Part shown: in pieces, positions 42,038 to 50,023 of the stretch
Numbering within the stretch: position 1 is the stretch's first letter
Layout: each line of letters starts with the position of its first letter
Assembly (NCBI GenBank): GCA_016722075.1
Contig: JADKGW010000001.1
Coordinates: 5,394,001-5,458,000 of the forward strand
Direction of reading: 5' to 3'
Length of the DNA stretch: 64,000 nt
Source of the DNA: Candidatus Kouleothrix ribensis
Lineage (GTDB): Bacteria; Chloroflexota; Chloroflexia; Chloroflexales; Roseiflexaceae
Translations under genes and position numbers: made by a program
Notes under the pieces: generated by a model
Told to the model about the DNA's origin: nothing
Database searches by the model: none
The model's input: only the letters and a program-made list of their open reading frames with translations

Positions 42038-44176
42038 CTACTTGGCGGAGACGCCGGCTGCGGGCATATACAGCCGAGTGGCGTATTCCTTGACCATCCG
42101 GCGCGTGCTGAACATAGGGGCGACGGTAGCAATTGCCGCCTTGCTCCAGCTGATCCAGCCGTGCGGCACGCCGTCGCTGCCGCGCTCGTAGAACACCGGC
42201 AGCACCTCGTGCTCGAGAATCTGGTACAGATGCTGCGAGTCGCGCCAGTCTTGCTCGTCGAGGTTGCTATACTCGCGCTCGTCGCCGATCGCCCAGCCGT
42301 TCTTGCCGTCGTAGGCCTCGGGCCACCAGCCATCTAGGATGCTGATATTCGGCGCGCCGTTCAGGCTGGCCTTCTGGCCGCTGGTGCCGCTGGCCTCGTA
42401 GGGCCGGCGCGGCGTGTTCAGCCATACATCCACGCCCTGCACGAGCTGGCGGGCCACGCACATGTCGTACTCCTCGATGAACAGGATCTTGCCCAGGAAG
42501 CCGGGCTGCTGCGACATCTGGTAGACCTGCTGGATGAACAGCTTGCCGGGGTCGTCGGCCGGGTGGGCCTTGCCGGCGAAGACGATCTGAACCGGCCGAT
42601 CCCAGCGGTTCAGGATGGCCTTCAGGCGCTCGAGATCCTTGAACAGCAGCGTGGCGCGCTTATAGGTGGCGAAGCGCCGTGCGAAGCCGATCGTGAAGGC
42701 ATTCTCGTCGAGCACCGGCCACACTGCCGGCGAGGTACCCAGGCGCAGGTGGCGGTCGCGGGTGCGCTCGCGCGCGAACTCGACCAGCTGCTTTTTGAGC
42801 TGCTGGCGGCTCTGCCACATCACATCGTCGGGAATCTGCTGGATCTTCTGCCACATAGCCACATCATCGATCCGATCTTCCCAATCGCTGGCCATATAGG
42901 TCTCGAACAGCCGGCGCATTGCGGGCGCCAGCCATGTGGCGGTATGCACGCCGTTGGTGATCGACGTGATCGGCACGTCGTCCTGGGGCTTGCCTTCGTA
43001 CAGCCACTGCCACATACCGCGCGCCACGTGGCCATGGAGCTTGCTAACACCGTTGTGGCGATCGGAGGCCTTGAGCGCGAGCACAGTCATGGCAAACGCC
43101 GGGCCCCAGTTCTGCTGCTGGAGCGCGACGCTCACGAACTCGTCGCGGCTGAGGCCGAGCTGCGACCAGTACTGCCAGAAGTATTTCTCGATCATCTGCA
43201 GGGGGAAGGCGTCGTTACCGGCCGGCACCGGCGTGTGCGTAGTGAAGACTGCGCTGGCCTGCACCTGCTTGAATGCCTCGGCAAACGGCGTGCCCTTCTG
43301 CACCAGCTCGCGGGCCAGCTCGAGCACCAGGAAGGCCGAGTGGCCCTCGTTCATATGCCAGGCGCTAGGATTGATGCCCATCTGGCGCAGGGCACGCACG
43401 CCACCGATGCCCAGCACGATCTCCTGGGCCACGCGCATCTCCTGATCGCCGCCATACAGCCGGGCCGACAGCTCGCGGTCTTGCGGGCTATTCGGGTGGA
43501 TGTCGGTATCCATCAGGAACAGCGGGTTGCGGCCGACCTGGATGCGGTACACCTTGGCATAGATCGTGCGGCCGGGCAGCTCGACCTCGACCACCACCTC
43601 GCGGCCGTCGGGCGTAAGCGCGGGCGAGGCGGCCACATTTGCAAAGTCGAGCTTGACATACTGAGCCTCTTGCCAGCCGCTGTGGTCGAGGCGTTGGCGG
43701 AAGTAGCCTTGGGGGTAGAGAAAGCCAACGGCCACCAGCGGCAGGCCGATATCGCTGGCCTCTTTGGTGTGATCGCCGGCCAGCACGCCCAGGCCGCCCG
43801 AATAGATCGGCAGCGACTCGTGCAGGCCGAACTCGGCCGAAAAGTAGGCGATCGTCTTGCCGCCGGCGTGGGGGTAGGCCTGGGCGAACCAGGTGTTGGC
43901 CTCGCCGATGTAGCTGTCGAAAGCAGCGAGCACCTGATCATACTGCTTCAGGTAGTCGGGGTTCTCGGCGGCGTCTTCGAGGCGGCGCTGGCGTACATCG
44001 CGTAAGAAATCGACCGGGTTGTGGTAGTCTTGCTCCCACAATGTGCTGTCGATCTGGCGATACAGATCCTGCGCCTCGGGGTGCCAGCTCCACCAGACAT
44101 TGAATGCCAGCTCGCGTAGCCGGCTGATGCGAGCGGGGATGGGGGTGAAGAGCAGATCGGCGGTCGTAATAGTCAC
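42038..44176 (-). CDS. glgP: alpha-glucan (glycogen/maltodextrin) phosphorylase
   Basis: 712 residues. PLP-dependent; releases glucose-1-phosphate from alpha-1,4-glucans. The length and N-terminal pattern (ISRLRELAFNVWWSWHPEA) belong to the compact bacterial/archaeal type and lack the N-terminal regulatory part of animal enzymes. Motifs: AYFSAEFGLHESLPIYSGGL, MNEGHSAFL, TTHTPVPAGND, FAGKAHPADDPGK and the PLP/phosphate segment NTPRRPYEASGTSGQKASLNG, with the PLP Lys in the last part. GTG start at 44176 with AGGAGG nine bases upstream. It is divergently transcribed from a ROK regulator and near a sugar ABC operon, so co-regulation is likely. Confidence 0.95.
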   Translation of the reverse strand: MTITTADLLFTPIPARISRLRELAFNVWWSWHPEAQDLYRQIDSTLWEQDYHNPVDFLRDVRQRRLEDAAENPDYLKQYDQVLAAFDSYIGEANTWFAQAYPHAGGKTIAYFSAEFGLHESLPIYSGGLGVLAGDHTKEASDIGLPLVAVGFLYPQGYFRQRLDHSGWQEAQYVKLDFANVAASPALTPDGREVVVEVELPGRTIYAKVYRIQVGRNPLFLMDTDIHPNSPQDRELSARLYGGDQEMRVAQEIVLGIGGVRALRQMGINPSAWHMNEGHSAFLVLELARELVQKGTPFAEAFKQVQASAVFTTHTPVPAGNDAFPLQMIEKYFWQYWSQLGLSRDEFVSVALQQQNWGPAFAMTVLALKASDRHNGVSKLHGHVARGMWQWLYEGKPQDDVPITSITNGVHTATWLAPAMRRLFETYMASDWEDRIDDVAMWQKIQQIPDDVMWQSRQQLKKQLVEFARERTRDRHLRLGTSPAVWPVLDENAFTIGFARRFATYKRATLLFKDLERLKAILNRWDRPVQIVFAGKAHPADDPGKLFIQQVYQMSQQPGFLGKILFIEEYDMCVARQLVQGVDVWLNTPRRPYEASGTSGQKASLNGAPNISILDGWWPEAYDGKNGWAIGDEREYSNLDEQDWRDSQHLYQILEHEVLPVFYERGSDGVPHGWISWSKAAIATVAPMFSTRRMVKEYATRLYMPAAGVSAK

Positions 44177-44249
44177 AGAGCCTCCTAGCTATTTACGAAT
44201 GCACATCGTAGGTACGAGATGGTACATAGCGTGGCGCGTACTTGGACAA

Positions 44250-44305
44250 AGGACGAAGAGCGAAGGAGGCCGTTAGGGCCGGCTAGCTCCTTTGCCATTC
44301 GTCCT
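44250..44305 (-). promoter_or_regulatory. stem-loop in the phosphorylase mRNA leader
   Basis: Nested inverted repeats (AGGACGAA 44250-44257 with 44298-44305; AAGGAG 44263-44268 with 44287-44292) fall between the predicted transcript start (about 44318) and the GTG (44176). It could be an attenuator or a ribosome-accessibility switch. No U run follows it on the minus strand. Confidence 0.4.
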
Positions 44306-44324
44306 CTGCGGAGTATACCATGCC

Positions 44325-44353
44325 ATTGTACGAAAAGACTCGCTATCTGTCCA
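44325..44353 (-). promoter_or_regulatory. promoter of the glucan phosphorylase gene
   Basis: Minus-strand TGGACA (44353-44348), 17-base spacer, TACAAT (44330-44325); start near 44318, leader about 140 bases. It stands back to back with the ROK promoter, the two -35 elements being 19 bases apart. Confidence 0.65.
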
Positions 44354-44372
44354 GCGGTATTTGTTTGCTCTC

Positions 44373-44401
44373 TTGACAAACTTTTAAGAATATGCTAGGA
44401 T
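44373..44401 (+). promoter_or_regulatory. promoter of the ROK regulator gene
   Basis: TTGACA (44373-44378), 17-base spacer, TAGGAT (44396-44401); start near 44408, leader about 80 bases. The 311-bp region from 44177 to 44487 holds only this divergent promoter pair and the leader stem-loop. Confidence 0.75.
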
Positions 44402-44487
44402 CTGGGCATCGCCGGAACTAAACCGATTTAAGAACATAACGCAACGCTCTTGCCCTGGTTTTGTTTGCGTTGGCAAGGTTTAAGCGC

Positions 44488-45708
44488 ATGTCTGATTCGC
44501 AGCCAGCCGATCTTGCACTGATGCGCGAGCTGAACGAGCGGATCGTGCTAGGCCTGCTGCGCCAAGAGGGGCCGATCTCGCGGGCCGAGCTGGCGCGGCG
44601 CAGCAACCTGAGCCGCTCGACGGTCTCGAGCATCATCGCCACCTTGCTGGCAGCCGGCCTGGTATGCGAGACCGGTATCGGCAGCTCGCAGGGCGGGCGG
44701 CGGCCGATCATGATCGAGTTCAACTACCAATCGGCGCTGGTGATCGGCATCGAGCTGGGCAGCACCACGCTGACACTCTTGCTGACCGACCTGGCTGCGA
44801 CGGTGTTGCGGCGAGCCTACGTACCCTTTAATAGTGCCGAAGGCCCCGAGGCATGCAGCACCCGGCTGGCCGAGCAAGTACACCGCGTGCTGGCCGAGGC
44901 CGCGATTTCGCGGCAGCAGATCGTAGGGGTTGGCGTGGGTGTGCCGGGGCCGCTGGGCTACACCACAGGCCGGCCAAGCGCGCCGCCGGTGCTGCCGGGC
45001 TGGCAGGGTGTGCCCCTTCGCGCGCTGCTCGAAGCGGCGCTGGGCATGCGCGTGTTTGTCGAGAATGATGCGAACCTGGGTGCTCTAGCCGAGCACCGCT
45101 GGGGTGCGGCCCAGGGCTGGGAGAATGTGGCGTACCTGTACCTGGGCAGCGTAGGCATTGGGGCAGGCCTGATCCTCGACGGCCGGCTATACCGCGGCGA
45201 TATCGGGTCGGCCGGCGAGATCGGCCACCTGATGGTCGAAGAAGACGGCCCGGCCTGCCGGTGTGGCTCATCTGGCTGCCTCGAGGCAGTCGCTGGGCTG
45301 CCGGCGGTGCTGAAGCGCGCCCGCGCGATTGGCCTGCCGGTTGCGCAGTTCGGCGATCTCCTGAGCCTGGCCCGCCAAGGCGACCACAGCGCAATCGCGC
45401 TGCTCGACGCCACCGGCGAATACCTGGGGATTGCAGTCGCAAGCACCTTGAATATGATCAACCCCGGCTGTATCGTGATCGGCGGCAGCATGGCCGAGGC
45501 CGGCGAACTGCTGCTAGGCTCGCTGCGCAGAACGCTCCAGCGGCGCGGGCTATCGATCGCCGTCGATCACGTGACGATCATACCGGGCATGCTCGGCAGC
45601 GACGTAGTGGCGATCGGCGCTGTTTCGATTGTGGTGAATCATGCCTTTAGTGTGCCGGCCGCTGCGCGCAGCAATAATGGGGTGGCACACGAGGCGATGC
45701 CGGTGTGA
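44488..45708 (+). CDS. ROK-family transcriptional regulator
   Basis: 406 residues. An N-terminal winged helix (about 12-70; LLRQEGPISRAELARRSNLS, STVSSIIATLLAAGLV) precedes a ROK sugar-kinase-like domain (85-390) with VGVGVPGPLG, ENDANLGALAEHRWGA and the zinc motif CRCGSSGCLE. As in XylR, NagC and Mlc, the ROK part binds a sugar or sugar phosphate. The catalytic Asp of sugar kinases is present in the END-type motif (FVENDANLG), so weak kinase activity cannot be excluded. Start at ATG 44488 (AAGG upstream), not at the TTG 44461. It lies between the phosphorylase and the ABC operon and probably controls one or both. Confidence 0.93.
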   Translation: MSDSQPADLALMRELNERIVLGLLRQEGPISRAELARRSNLSRSTVSSIIATLLAAGLVCETGIGSSQGGRRPIMIEFNYQSALVIGIELGSTTLTLLLTDLAATVLRRAYVPFNSAEGPEACSTRLAEQVHRVLAEAAISRQQIVGVGVGVPGPLGYTTGRPSAPPVLPGWQGVPLRALLEAALGMRVFVENDANLGALAEHRWGAAQGWENVAYLYLGSVGIGAGLILDGRLYRGDIGSAGEIGHLMVEEDGPACRCGSSGCLEAVAGLPAVLKRARAIGLPVAQFGDLLSLARQGDHSAIALLDATGEYLGIAVASTLNMINPGCIVIGGSMAEAGELLLGSLRRTLQRRGLSIAVDHVTIIPGMLGSDVVAIGAVSIVVNHAFSVPAAARSNNGVAHEAMPV

Positions 45709-45748
45709 TCGGCTCCAATGCCATGTAAACATTGAATGCAGAGGTTTG

Positions 45749-45818
45749 GGTTGTACGATCGGCCGAGCGCGAACTCGGCGATGCCCTGAAAGGGGGTGGT
45801 TGTAGCGATTGGCCGAGC
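45749..45818. promoter_or_regulatory. direct repeat upstream of the sugar ABC operon
   Basis: GGTTGTACGATCGGCCGAGC (45749-45768) recurs as a near copy with one base inserted and one changed at 45798-45818, 49 bases later, i.e. between four and five helical turns. The second copy ends ten bases before the -35 element. The first is part of an inverted repeat (GCCGAG with CTCGGC, 45762-45779). This looks like a regulator site, most simply for the ROK protein encoded just upstream. Confidence 0.5.
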
Positions 45819-45828
45819 AACACGCAGG

Positions 45829-45857
45829 TTGCCGTGCCGATCCATCCAAACTATAAT
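45829..45857 (+). promoter_or_regulatory. promoter of the sugar ABC operon
   Basis: TTGCCG (45829-45834), 17-base spacer, consensus TATAAT (45852-45857). Start near 45864, leader about 55 bases. Confidence 0.7.
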
Positions 45858-45918
45858 GGCCAATCGTATCAACGTGTATCAGTGTCAGATTTCCTCAATG
45901 CAAAGGAGTGAAACAGGT

Positions 45919-47241
45919 ATGCATCGGATGCTCAAATTCCTGGGTGTCATCGTGCTGATGGCGCTTCTACTGGCCGCCTGTGGTGGCGGCACCGCCACGA
46001 CGCCGACCGCTGCCCCGGCTGCGGCCGAGCCGACCAAGGCTGCGGCTGCGACCGAGCCGACCGCTGCCCCGGCTGCGACCGAGCCGACCGCTGCCCCGGC
46101 TGCGGCCGAGCCGACCGCTGCCCCCGAGGCTGGCGGCGCAATGGCCGGCCCGAAAGTCACCGGCGAAGTGACGCTGTGGCACGCCTACGGCGCCGGCGGC
46201 GCCGAAGAGGCCGCGATCAACAAGCTGATTGCGAACGCCCAGAAGGACAACCCCGACGCCAAGATTACCGTGCTGTCGGTGCCGTTCGACCAGATCTTCA
46301 ACAAGTTCGAAACCGAGGCAGCGGCCGGCGGTGGCCCCGACATGTTCATCGCGCCGAACGACAGCCTGGGTAAGGAAGTGCGCGCCGACCTGTTGAAGGA
46401 CATCGACGCCGAGATGGCCGGCCACCTCGACAACCTGCTGCCGGTGTCAGTCGACGGCTGCAAAGTCGATGGCAAGCTGTACTGCGTGCCCGAGTCGCTG
46501 AAGGCCGTGGCGATGTTCTACAACACCGACAAGGTCAAGGCTGCGCCGAAGACCACCGACGAGCTGCTGGCTGCCGTCAAGGGTGGGCTGACGATTGCAA
46601 TCAACCAGAATGCCTACCACAACGTTGGCTTCTTCACCGGCTTCGGCGGCAAGATCGTCGATGATACCGGCAAGTGCGCGCTCGACCCGGCCTTCGGCGA
46701 GGCGATGGCCTACCTGAAGCAGCTGAAGGACGCCGGCGCGCAATTCTTCACCGACGGCGGCAAGGCCGACGACGCATTCCAGACCGGCAAGGTCGATGCG
46801 ATCATCAACGGCCCGTGGGCCACCGGCAACTACAAGAAGAGCCTGGGCGACAAGGTTGGTGTGGCGCCTGTGCCCGCCGGCCCGAAGGGCCCAGCCGGCC
46901 CGCTGACCGGCACCGACGGCTTCTACATCAACATCAATAGCAAGAATGTCGCCGGCGCAGTGGCGCTGGGCCTGTACCTGACCAGCCCAGACTCGATGAA
47001 GGTGTATGTCGACGAAGCCGGCCACGTACCGGCCGACAAGACCATTCAGATCAGCGATGCCGTGACCAAGGGCTTCGCCGACGCGGCCGCCACCGGCTAC
47101 CCGCGCCCGCAGGTCAAAGAGCTCGACGGCTTCTGGGGCAACTTCGGCGACGCAGTCAACAACGTGATCGAGAAGGGCCAGGATCCGGCGCAGGTTTCGA
47201 AGGACGCCTGCGTGGCGATGGACAAGGCCAACGGTAAATAG
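45919..47241 (+). CDS. sugar ABC transporter substrate-binding lipoprotein (CUT1 type)
   Basis: 440 residues. A signal peptide with lipobox LLLAAC (lipid-anchored Cys near residue 23) is followed by a low-complexity Ala/Pro/Thr/Glu tether (about 25-75) and an extracellular solute-binding domain of the MalE/UgpB class (GEVTLWHAYGAGGAEEAAIN, PDMFIAPNDSLG, FNGPW-type IINGPWATGNYKK). It delivers a sugar or oligosaccharide to the two permeases downstream. AAGGAG (45903-45908) places the start at 45919, not at an earlier ATG. A 14-bp hairpin follows the stop, which should raise its abundance over the permeases. Ligand unknown; alpha-glucan breakdown products fit the neighbourhood. Confidence 0.94.
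   Translation: MHRMLKFLGVIVLMALLLAACGGGTATTPTAAPAAAEPTKAAAATEPTAAPAATEPTAAPAAAEPTAAPEAGGAMAGPKVTGEVTLWHAYGAGGAEEAAINKLIANAQKDNPDAKITVLSVPFDQIFNKFETEAAAGGGPDMFIAPNDSLGKEVRADLLKDIDAEMAGHLDNLLPVSVDGCKVDGKLYCVPESLKAVAMFYNTDKVKAAPKTTDELLAAVKGGLTIAINQNAYHNVGFFTGFGGKIVDDTGKCALDPAFGEAMAYLKQLKDAGAQFFTDGGKADDAFQTGKVDAIINGPWATGNYKKSLGDKVGVAPVPAGPKGPAGPLTGTDGFYININSKNVAGAVALGLYLTSPDSMKVYVDEAGHVPADKTIQISDAVTKGFADAAATGYPRPQVKELDGFWGNFGDAVNNVIEKGQDPAQVSKDACVAMDKANGK
46004..46130 (+). repeat. imperfect tandem repeats coding the lipoprotein tether
   Basis: Units of about 30-33 bases that include GCCGAGCCGACC or GACCGAGCCGACC encode EPTAAPA(A/T) repeats, four times. Variation in copy number would lengthen or shorten the linker between membrane and binding domain without changing the frame. 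Confidence 0.75.
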
Positions 47242-47257
47242 CCCACGTAGCCTGGAT

Positions 47258-47290
47258 GGTAAAGGCGCCGGTGTTTCCGGCGCCTTTACC
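47258..47290 (+). terminator. intercistronic hairpin between binding-protein and permease genes
   Basis: GGTAAAGGCGCCGG (47258-47271) pairs exactly with 47277-47290, loop TGTTT. No strong U run follows. Placed after the binding-protein gene, it can act as a partial terminator or as a 3' stabiliser, giving more binding protein than permease. Confidence 0.7.
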
Positions 47291-47295
47291 GCACC

Positions 47296-47381
47296 GTCTG
47301 AAACGAAACAGGGTATCACGACACCAGGAATGGGCTTCGGTACGCGCCGGGAGTGCCGTGGTGGCACACAGCGTTTCAGAC
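47296..47381 (+). repeat. 10-bp inverted repeat spanning the ABC spacer
   Basis: GTCTGAAACG (47296-47305) and its reverse complement (47372-47381) enclose 66 bases in the 279-bp spacer before the first permease gene. Possible structured leader; no function assigned. Confidence 0.35.
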
Positions 47382-47520
47382 ACCTTCTGAGCCTCTGCCG
47401 GCGGCAGCAAGCCCGGGAATTGATGTTGCATCGGCAGGCTGCGCCTGGCTGGCGCGCCGGCCCGCAACCCCGGCGAACACGACTTTTATGTACTGCTGGT
47501 TGTTAACCAAGGAGCGCTCC

Positions 47521-48534
47521 ATGGCTACAGTCAACGTGCAATCCACAACTCCAGCCGCCGAGCGAGGGAAATCGCGCCAGCGAGCCGAGACAACTCGCAC
47601 GGCCTATATGTACCTGCTGCCGGCGCTACTCGTGATGGGCATCGTCACATTCTACCCGCTGCTCTACCAAGTATACATGTCGTTCACCGACTTCGGCCTG
47701 AAAAACCTGCGTGTGAACGCAGCGGCGCCGACGTTTGTTGGCCTCGACAACTACATTCGCATTCTCAAGAACGACATGCCCTTCACCGGCTTTAACTTCT
47801 GGGGCACGCTCGCGTTCGATCTGTGGTGGGCCCTATCGAACGTGGTGCTGCACGTGGTGCTGGGCGTGCTGGTAGCTGTGCTGCTGAATATTGAAGGCCT
47901 GTGGCTCAAGCGAATCTACCGCGCGATCTACGTGCTGCCAGTGGTGATCCCGGCGCTGATTGTCGCCACCGTGTGGAAAAACATGTGGGACACCGACTAC
48001 GGCCCGATCAACGGCCTGCTGACGACAATCAACAGCTGGTTTGGTGGCGCGCCGGTGCATATTCGCTGGCTCGACTCGTACGATCTGCCGATCGCCTGGA
48101 TCCCGCTGCCGCTCTCGTACTATGCGATGCTGGTGACGAACATCTGGCTGGGCTGGCCGCTCAACGCGGTCGTGGCCACTGGCGCGCTCCAGAGCATCCC
48201 CAAAGAGCTGTACGAGGCCGCCGAGATCGACGGCGCCACGCGCACGCAGCAGTTCTTCAATGTGACTGTGCCGATGCTGCGGCCGGCCATGCTGCCGTTC
48301 GCGATCTTCGGCTTCATCACCACCTTTAACCTATTCCACCTCTCGTACTTCCTATCGGGTGGCGGCCCCGACCACCGCACGGAGCTGCTGGTGACGTGGG
48401 CGTACCGCCTGGTGAACGAGCAGAAGCTGTATGGCATCGCATCGGCGTTCGCGGTGTATGTCTTTTTCATCCTGCTGATTCTCACGCTGATCACCAACCG
48501 CCTGGCTAAGGCCACGGCGAGCTATGCCGAATAG
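47521..48534 (+). CDS. sugar ABC transporter permease, MalF-type
   Basis: 337 residues, six predicted membrane helices, the first at about 28-50. The cytoplasmic EAA loop that docks to the ATPase reads ELYEAAEIDGATRTQQF followed by VPMLRP. It forms the translocation channel with the second permease. AAGGAG is seven bases before the ATG. No ATPase gene is present in the operon; CUT1 systems of this kind often share one MsmX-type ATPase encoded elsewhere. The spacer to the next gene is 128 bases. Confidence 0.93.
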   Translation: MATVNVQSTTPAAERGKSRQRAETTRTAYMYLLPALLVMGIVTFYPLLYQVYMSFTDFGLKNLRVNAAAPTFVGLDNYIRILKNDMPFTGFNFWGTLAFDLWWALSNVVLHVVLGVLVAVLLNIEGLWLKRIYRAIYVLPVVIPALIVATVWKNMWDTDYGPINGLLTTINSWFGGAPVHIRWLDSYDLPIAWIPLPLSYYAMLVTNIWLGWPLNAVVATGALQSIPKELYEAAEIDGATRTQQFFNVTVPMLRPAMLPFAIFGFITTFNLFHLSYFLSGGGPDHRTELLVTWAYRLVNEQKLYGIASAFAVYVFFILLILTLITNRLAKATASYAE

Positions 48535-48662
48535 GCCAGCACCTGCTGTGGCCAGCATGAGATTGGATTGAATCTGGTGCGCGGCGCCTGGCCGGTGGGC
48601 CGATCGGGATGCCGAACCACGCCGCACATTGCGTGAGCAACTGAAATAAAAGAGGGTGAAAT

Positions 48663-49586
48663 ATGGCGACAGTCAACTCTCCAGCGCGAACGATCGGGCG
48701 CCGCCAGCGCGGCACATCGGCCGGGCGGCCACTCCAGCTCAGTACGCAGCTGCTGCTCCAGGCGATCTGCCTGTTCCTGACGTTCACGGTACTCTACCCG
48801 ATTCTGTGGGTGGTGGCGCGCTCGATCGACCCGAGCACGCTGAACCGACCAACCTCGCTGCTGCCCGAGGGTGCCACGCTCGATGCCTACCGCGCCGTGC
48901 TGACCCAGCCAACCACCAACCCGGTGTCGTTTGCGCAGCTTGGGCTGAACACGATCTTGCTAGCCGGCGGCGTGACGCTATTCGCGATGGCGATCTCCGT
49001 CAGCGCAGCGTATGCGTTCTCGCGGCTGCAGTTCCCCGGCCGCTCGCAGCTGATGCTGGGCGTGCTAGGCGTGCTGATGCTGCCGGCTGTGGCGGGCATC
49101 GCGCCGCTGTTCGTGCTGCTGAACCGGATCGTGATTGGCGGCTTCAACCTGCGCAACTCGCTGCTGGGCGTGGGCCTGGCCATGACCTCGGGCGCGTTGC
49201 CGTTTGCGATCTGGAATCTCAAGGGCTACCTCGATACCATCCCGAAGGAGCTGGAAGAGGCCGCGACGATCGATGGCGCCACGCGTAACCAGACCTTCCT
49301 GCGCATCGTGCTGCCGCTCTCGACGCCGGTGCTGGCGGTGACCTCGTTCCTGGTGTTCCTGGGCGGCTGGACCGAGTTCTACCTGTCGTGGCAATTCTTG
49401 ACCGAGCCGAAGACCTTCACGCTCTCGATGGCACTGTACGGCATGGTCGGCCAGTACGCCGCGCAGACGCCCTGGTCGCGCTTTACGGCCATGGCGCTGA
49501 TCATCGCGGTGCCAGTGGCGATTGTGTACCTGTCGCTGCAGAAGTATATTGTGGGTGGCCTGACGGTTGGTGGGGTCAAGGGTTAG
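48663..49586 (+). CDS. sugar ABC transporter permease, MalG-type
   Basis: 307 residues with six membrane helices and the EAA loop ELEEAATIDGATRNQTFLRI. The first nine residues (MATVNSPAR) resemble those of the first permease (MATVNVQST), a sign of gene duplication or conserved translation start. It completes the channel. GAGGGTGAAATG places the start. The operon ends here; a 437-bp noncoding region follows. Confidence 0.93.
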   Translation: MATVNSPARTIGRRQRGTSAGRPLQLSTQLLLQAICLFLTFTVLYPILWVVARSIDPSTLNRPTSLLPEGATLDAYRAVLTQPTTNPVSFAQLGLNTILLAGGVTLFAMAISVSAAYAFSRLQFPGRSQLMLGVLGVLMLPAVAGIAPLFVLLNRIVIGGFNLRNSLLGVGLAMTSGALPFAIWNLKGYLDTIPKELEEAATIDGATRNQTFLRIVLPLSTPVLAVTSFLVFLGGWTEFYLSWQFLTEPKTFTLSMALYGMVGQYAAQTPWSRFTAMALIIAVPVAIVYLSLQKYIVGGLTVGGVKG

Positions 49587-50023
49587 CATGCCGCAGGATG
49601 AATCCTGTGGCTGGTGCGACGAAGCCCGCTAGAGCGGGCTGGGCATGGTTGCGGCATGCGGCAGCGGGCCTGGCGAGAGGTGCGTGTACTATGCCGGCCG
49701 CATGATCGCCGCCTGGCGCGCCCAATCATACGACCTTCGGTTGAATATGATGCTGTCGCCCTGCGTAGCGTTGCCACGCAGGGCGATAGCGCCGGATTGT
49801 GCAGCGAGGCCGCCCCCGAACCCCACCAGGTAGCTTTCAGGTGTAAGGGTTTTTCGTGGATCGCGTTCCCATGCGATCGGCCCCCCCCGTCGCCCCTCCC
49901 AATGTTGGGAGCGAGGATAGGGGGCGGGGTATGCGCGCAGCCCAGCATGCTGAGCGAAATCCCTCCACGTGAGCGCACCAGGTACACCCATGCCACCAAA
50001 GAATTTGGTATGAAAGCCCATGT
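49587..50023. other. 437-bp intergenic region with a MITE-like element
   Basis: No gene is visible. The first half (to about 49830) has no recognised structure; the second half is the repeat copy A at 49834-50019, which ends four bases before the next gene. Confidence 0.6.
49834..50019. repeat. MITE-like dispersed repeat, copy A
   Basis: Left end GCTTTCAGGTGTAAGG runs into TTTTCGTGGATCGCG, then GATCGGCCC and a hairpin CCTCCCAATGTTGGGAG. The right end, read on the other strand from 50019, is GGGCTTTCATACC followed by TTCTTTGGTGG, so the element has terminal inverted repeats. The left 100 bases match copy B (57112-57213) with few differences. No transposase inside. Confidence 0.65.

Noticed and set aside
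46004..46130. Repeats in the ABC lipoprotein considered as a CRISPR or minisatellite outside genes
   Set aside because: They are in frame and encode a low-complexity protein linker.
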